NCBI GenBank assembly: GCA_019843655.1
Contig: JACDQD010000005.1
Span: 1,019,575 to 1,083,574 of the forward strand
Reading direction: 5' to 3'
Origin: Lethocerus indicus
Lineage: Eukaryota; Arthropoda; Insecta; Hemiptera; Belostomatidae
Length of the DNA: 64,000 nt
In this document: piece by piece, positions 59,586-64,000 of the stretch
Numbering within the stretch: position 1 is the first letter of the stretch
How the letters are laid out: each line of letters starts with the position of its first letter
The notes under the pieces: generated by a model
The model's database searches: none
Told to the model about the DNA's origin: nothing
Seen by the model: only the letters and a program-made list of their open reading frames with translations
Program-made: the position numbers and the translations under genes

Positions 59586-59912
59586 CTAGGAGGTCAGGTA
59601 GTCGGGAGTTATGGAGGATATGGTGGTGTATTTTCGGGACTGGAGAATGCCTTGTAAGACTCTACCTCCGGGGGTTTGCGACTCTACTACCCCAGCGAGG
59701 ATGCTTTGCATTGTAGTCATGTAAGTATCCGTTCTGTAAGTAATATATCCGGTAATGTCGAGGCGATTTCTGCTAGTTGTTAGGCGAGTTTCTGTTAGAA
59801 GACATATGTCAATTCGTCCGTCGTATAATACAGTCTGGAGTTGGTTAAACTGTTTATATACGCCAATTGCATTCCAGAGGAGGATAAGGAGGGAATCTCT
59901 CGTTCCATTCAT
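59586..59912 (-). pseudogene. Jockey-like LINE ORF2 start (endonuclease fragment), element 1
   Basis: The translated minus strand gives SLLILLWNAIGVYKQFNQLQ, DICLLTETRLTTSRNRLDI and GYITYRTD. WNAxG, LLxETxL and YRTD are hallmarks of the apurinic-type endonuclease that begins ORF2 in Jockey-group non-LTR retrotransposons. Sequence after this does not continue the endonuclease, and no reverse transcriptase follows. It lies just downstream (minus strand) of ORF1 at 59913-60540, as expected. Confidence 0.8.
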
Positions 59913-60556
59913 TTAGGAATCAAGGTGTGGATGAGTGTGGTTACAGCATTTATTGGCTGGTTCGCCACCGTGGTGAATTTTTCCAGGAATTATGAAAACT
60001 GAATATTTGTTGTGGCCGGGGTTGTGGCTTCGGCTGTTGCAGTTGTGGCCAAGGCTGCTGATGTGGCTGTTCGGGTTGTCGCTGTCGGGTTTGGGTAGTT
60101 GTTGTCGGTATAATTGTTGACGCTGTGGCAGTTTGCTGTTGCCTCTATGTTGACGATGACCTCTGTCTGCAGGGTCCCTGTAGACCGGTGCACCCTTTAC
60201 AGTTGGCCGGATGCTCTCCTCGGCATAGGGCGCGTTCGGCCGGGACAGTCCTTGGTTTCGTGCATGTCGTCGTGTCGTGGTTTTGACCGCACCGCACACA
60301 ACGGGGCTCGTGATTACAGTAGGACTTTGTATGTCCATCATTTTGACACTTAGTGCACTCCACTATTATGTCCTTTTTGTGAAGTTCTTCGACCTTTATT
60401 TTCGTGAAGTAAATTTTGTCCAGGCGGAATATGTTAGCATTATTTGGGTTCGGTTCTAGGTCTACAAAAAAGAGCGGCAGTGGGGATTTGGTAAGGGGAT
60501 GGCGCGCGTTTGATACTGAGCGCACCTTGCAACCCTCTTGCTCAAACTCGGTTTTA
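59913..60556 (-). pseudogene. Jockey-like LINE ORF1 (Gag-like, zinc knuckles), element 1, 3' part
   Basis: Minus strand reads TEFEQEGCKVRSVSNARHPL, PLPLFFVDLEPNPNNANIF and KIYFTKIKVEELHKKD. Two zinc-knuckle-like motifs follow: CTKCQNDGHTKSYC and CVRCGQNHDTTTC, then CRGEHPANCKGC. This is the PRE-domain plus CCHC arrangement of Jockey-type ORF1 nucleic-acid-binding proteins. A Gln/Asn-rich tail follows, with frame shifts. It is interrupted upstream by the piggyBac remnant at TTAA 60557. Confidence 0.85.
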
Positions 60557-61510
60557 ACACGTTGACTGCCAACTACGAGATAACTCGTATATTCCGTTCT
60601 TTGCTAGGACGCCGACTACGAGTTATCTCGTACTGTGTTTACTTGCCATTGTCGCGTAGCTACGCTTAAACTCGTAGCATATCAGTGCTAATATGGATAG
60701 ATGGCTTCTGGGAAGAGAACAAAAAATCAATGTTGGCGACATGAACAGAAATTTTATTAATAAATAAACAGAAAATATAATTATAAAAAATTTATTCAAA
60801 ATCAAGAAGTAAAAGAATATTTTTATTGTTTGTGATACTTTTTAAAACAATCTTCCACACAAAGGGCTGGCTTCTCTTCACAGGCCGGACAAAAATAACG
60901 CGTTTCTCGGCGTTTTTTTGCTTGAGTACATATACGACATGGCTTTGTCGGACGTTGTTTTTTTTCGGTAGATGGCAGACTCTCTAAATAATGAAGCTCT
61001 TGCAATCTCATCTTTTTCGAAACTGGTTGAATCTTTTCTCCAATCAACGCGACGACGAATTCTTCTCTAAACTTTATCAGTTTTATTTTAGAAGAAGTTA
61101 CTTTTTGAAAAATTTTGTGCGCATTGTGTATATATATCTCTATAATATGTAGTGAAACCTTTTTAGGCCATCTAATAGTCTTTCTTAGAGATGTGTAGTA
61201 CGACAGCATTTGATCTGATCGGTCAATTCCAGGCATTCCTTTATTGTAATCTCGAATTATATTCGGTTTCATAGAAAGTTTTCCATTGCGATTGGACACC
61301 TCTACCATTTCAACAACATGCATGTTTGAAATGGTAAGGACTTCTCGTTTGTCCTTCCATTTGCACACAGTAACAGGTCCATTTTGCTGCCAAATACACT
61401 CTCCTTTTTTGAGTTTACGATTTACCACATCTCTGGGGTTTCCCTTTCTGTTATTTCGTAGAGTTCCACACACGTAAGTTTTTCTTGTATTTAGTAATTT
61501 AGTTAGAGTA
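60557..61510 (-). pseudogene. piggyBac-type transposase remnant nested in LINE ORF1
   Basis: The frame at 60823-61473 (open a little further, to about 61500) encodes the C-terminal third of a piggyBac-like (PGBD4-type) transposase: TYVCGTLRNNRKGNPRDVV, KWKDKREVLTISNMH, YNKGMPGIDRSDQMLSYYTS and RKTIRWPKK. A Cys-rich tail follows (CRICTQAKKRRETRYFCPAC, CVEDCFKKYH). The right terminus is at TTAACACGTTGACTGCC (60557), with subterminal ACGAGATAACTCGTA-type palindromes. The N-terminal two thirds and the other terminus are missing, so it is a non-functional remnant. Confidence 0.88.
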
Positions 61511-61860
61511 ACAGGCGTGGTGTGGTGGAGACCTCTTGAGTACCACCCGATACGCCCTTTCCTCCGGGATCTGAAATGTGTGGAAACTTAACATTTTCCA
61601 TTTTCAAGTACCCCACTACCTTACGGTAGTTGTCGGCGGTCGTGGTTTTGATCATGACTCGGTTAGTGTTTGACTGGCAAAGAAAATTTTCTTTGCCGAT
61701 GAGGAGGACGAGATCCTTGCAAAGGCGCAGGGCCGTATTATTTAAGTTTTTGATTATGATTGGCGGTGGGTTTTCGCTCAACTGTTATCTTATTGATTTT
61801 AGCCGGTGGTGACAGAGTGGGCGGTGAATCCAGTAGTTCTTGAGAACCACCTTCGGCGGC
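61503..61860 (-). pseudogene. Jockey-like LINE ORF1, element 1, 5' part
   Basis: Minus strand reads SENPPPIIIKNLNNTALRL, FLCQSNTNRVMIKTTTADNY and RKVVGYLKMENVKF. A frame shift follows, and FQIPEERAYRVVLK then continues the Gag-like protein up to the piggyBac junction. The piece continues in the 59913-60556 fragment on the other side of the insertion. 61861-62469 upstream carries Lys/Arg-rich frames and GC-rich DNA that may be the LINE 5' region. Confidence 0.75.
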
Positions 61861-62469
61861 GGATGGCTGTGAGGCTGATGCCGATTCTTTCTTACGGCCA
61901 CGCTTGATTCTTTTTTTTGCCCGCCTAGTTATTCCCTTATGAGCTGTTCCCCTCCGTTTCGGACTTGTAGGACACGCCGACCATGGTCTCGTTGGGAATT
62001 GCCTAGCAATCTGCAGCGGCCCGCCAATTCATCCACTTAATAAGCTCTGCAAGGGGGCCAGTGGGAGGGGAATGGGAATGGGAAGGAAGGTGGAAACTCC
62101 CATGTCCCCCACCAGTGCAGCAAAATAGGGCCAACGGGCAACTCCCTCATCAACCATTCACTTAACTTAATGGAGGCACCGCAGAAGTCATCCCCTTCCG
62201 CTAAATGCCTTATCTCTCGAAAATGGACCACTTAATGCGCCGTAAAGGGGAGTTGTTCCTTTCACGGCGTGGGGAGTTACCCCCTTACTGGGTCTCGCCA
62301 ACCAGGGGCAGTTATGGTCACGCCGGGACCGCGTCAGTTTCGCACCACCGACCTCCTCTAAATCGGGGAGCAGTGCTTATCGGCCCACTCCACGGGAGGA
62401 GGCTGGCTAGGCGCACCGGCTGAAGGCCGAACTAGCGGTCTGATACGCGTTCTGTCCACCCTTTGCGGC

Positions 62470-62780
62470 CCGGTTCGTCGGTATTGTCAACTACTTGTAC
62501 TCCCACCGTCTCCATATTCGATTTCGTAATCGGGAATTTGTTGGTGGCGAAGCCTGTTGCTTATTATTATCGCCATTCCGCCTCCGGGTGTATCTCGATC
62601 GCTTCTGTAGACGGTGTTACCCCTGGAGAAACTGACGATTCTTCTCTCGTCAATGTGTCTCGGTGAGGAGTGCTATTCTACGTCCACTCTATTTTCGATG
62701 ATGATTCGGGAGACTTCGTTGAAATGGCTTAGTAGCCCTCTTGTGTTGTAAACTAGTCCGTTTAGGACCGGTTGGCGGGT
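62470..62780 (-). pseudogene. Jockey-like LINE ORF2 endonuclease start, element 2
   Basis: Minus strand in two frames: GLVYNTRGLLSHFNEVSRI and IIENRVDV, then after a frame shift IALLTETHIDERRIVSFSRG, NTVYRSDRDTPGGGMAIIIS. LLTETH and YRxDR..GGGxAI are conserved endonuclease motifs of Jockey-group ORF2 proteins. A stop follows, and the catalytic remainder and reverse transcriptase are absent. Confidence 0.8.
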
Positions 62781-63881
62781 CGAGAATCTGGACGTACCTA
62801 TAGAGGACTTCCACCCTGACCATGTTCTTCACGATTCCTATCAACCTGGTAATGTTCAGGACCTTTAGTTCTTGGCCGAGGCTTCTTAGGTCCCCCAAGA
62901 AACTCATGGTATCTTCTTGTTGTCCGCTCTGGGGTGGTGGTGGAGCTGTCGCTGTCGCTGCCGCTGCCGCCGCGTAGCTTCTTCCCGGTACGATCGGGGC
63001 TGGCCGGTTTATAATTTTCGGCTTGTCTTGCGTTTGAAGCTCTTGTGGCCTCTGGGCTTTCTCTTTGCCCGCGATGTACCTACTGCGGCCTTCGCAGGTT
63101 CGGAGGCTGGCTACGTGGTCGCCCCCGCAGTTTGCACATTTGACTTTAGTTTTGGTGCGATCGCAATCGCTAGCTCGGTGGTTCCCCGAGCATCGCACGC
63201 ACTTTTGGTTGAGGGCACAGTATCCGCTGCTGTGCCCGATTAGCCGGCATCGGTAGCACTGTGTTACCGCTTCCTGCGCCGTGTATTTTTCCACTCGCAC
63301 CCGGTAGAAATATATAACGATGTTTTTGAAGTCCTTGAGTTGGACCTCGTTATTTGTTATTACGACGAAGTTTGGGAGGGCCCTCTTCTTTCCGTCGCCG
63401 TCTGTTTTGTTCATCTGAATTACCTGGTGGGTTCCGGATAATTGTCCTTTTAAGTCGTCGAGAATTTCGGCGACTGGGGCCGAGGCCGGGAGTCCGTGGA
63501 TTACCCACTTCTTCCTCCTTTCGCTCTTAAAAGCGAACGTATGGTGGAGGAGGTTATTCGTAGAGAATAACTCTCTCTCAGCGCCGCGTGATCTTCCTTC
63601 GTTTTTGGGTGGACTTAAAGAGTGCTCTTTAAGATCACCTTGAATTTGGTGACCCTTTCGCAGTTTGCGATGAAAGTTTTTATGTCAGCGATAGCGCCGC
63701 TGACTACGATAGGAGGAATCTGTTCCCTCCTTGATTCTGTTTCTTCAACGTCTACTGGGAGGACGTTGAAAGGGTTGCTGGTCTTGACCGGCTCCATCTC
63801 TGCGTCGTGTCTCCTCTTCAACCTCTTTTCCATCGTGGGAGTTTCGTCCCACTCTGGATTTGTTTTGTTCGATGCACTCAC
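62689..63881 (-). pseudogene. Jockey-like LINE ORF1 (Gag-like, three zinc knuckles), element 2
   Basis: The ATG at 63881 begins a Lys/Glu-rich N-terminus (MSASNKTNPEWDE...). A frame break near 63610 separates it from KWVIHGLPASAPVAEILDDL and VVITNNEVQLKDFKNIVIYF, the PRE-like domain. Three zinc knuckles follow: CYRCRLIGHSSGYC, CVRCSGNHRASDC and CANCGGDHVASLRTC, then an Ala/Pro-rich stretch (YAAAAAATATAPPPP). It resembles the nucleic-acid-binding ORF1 protein of Jockey-group LINEs and differs clearly from element 1, so two families are present. The DNA right of 63881 is probably its 5' UTR. Confidence 0.82.
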
Positions 63882-64000
63882 TGTTCACTGTTCGCTAATT
63901 ATCACGCAAATACTAACACTACACTGACTGTTAACTGATCTGTTGTGGAGTGGGGGTTGGGTGAGGGTGTCTTGCTTGCTCGCGTTCACAATCGGACACC

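Noticed and set aside
60823..61473. Domesticated piggyBac-derived host gene
   Set aside because: Only the C-terminal third is present, it is embedded in a LINE ORF1, and a terminal sequence at TTAA is still recognisable.
62689..63881. Cellular zinc-knuckle protein gene
   Set aside because: Followed directly by an endonuclease start typical of LINE ORF2 and broken by frame shifts, so a retrotransposon ORF1 is the better call.

Overview
This window is nuclear DNA from a eukaryote, most likely an arthropod and probably an insect. Three things point that way: one intron-rich gene whose exons join only with GT...AG splicing, abundant mariner, piggyBac and Jockey-type LINE remnants, and very long (TA)n microsatellites. 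There are no bacterial-style operons. I cannot name the species.

The only cellular gene I can reconstruct with confidence lies on the + strand from about 16.45 to 50.83 kb. It is a GPCPD1/GDE5-type glycerophosphocholine phosphodiesterase, with an N-terminal CBM20 starch/glycogen-binding domain and a C-terminal GDPD catalytic domain. Fourteen constitutive coding exons join in frame with canonical splice sites, giving about 749 codons. A fifteenth, phase-0 31-codon segment at 38.04 kb may be a cassette exon, which would give 780 codons. The GDPD catalytic and metal-ligand motifs are intact. The 5' end is uncertain: the first recognised exon may be preceded by a 5' exon.

Left of the gene: 0-2.8 kb holds palindromic repeat elements. 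3.1-11.3 kb is a block of alternating tandem repeats: a diverged ~50-bp minisatellite, and two arrays of a ~103-bp satellite with 7 and 18 monomers. 12.3-13.3 kb is a duplicated segment with (TA)n tracts, 13.9-15.3 kb is a three-copy ~500-bp tandem repeat, and 15.4-16.3 kb carries a mariner MITE and a TTAA-flanked MITE.

The introns are packed with mobile DNA. The dominant component is a family of imperfectly palindromic (hairpin) elements of about 140-490 bp. At least 25 full or partial copies occur in the window, and many are bounded by 10-18-bp direct repeats that look like variable-length target-site duplications. Several copies carry an (AT)n tract exactly at the palindrome centre. There are also nine or ten copies of a ~220-bp mariner-derived MITE that still encodes the transposase C-terminus, an internally deleted mariner, TTAA MITEs, and a 270-bp-arm inverted repeat.

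Right of the gene, 50.8-59.5 kb is mostly AT-rich DNA with a five-copy 163-bp tandem repeat and one small inverted-repeat element. From 59.6 to 63.9 kb lies a nest of minus-strand retroelements: two Jockey-like LINE remnants (zinc-knuckle ORF1 plus endonuclease start of ORF2), the first split by a piggyBac-type transposase remnant.

The most interesting candidate for something undescribed is the hairpin element family. It combines a self-complementary body, asymmetric ends, variable-length TSDs suggesting LINE-style retroposition, and microsatellite growth at the hairpin centre.
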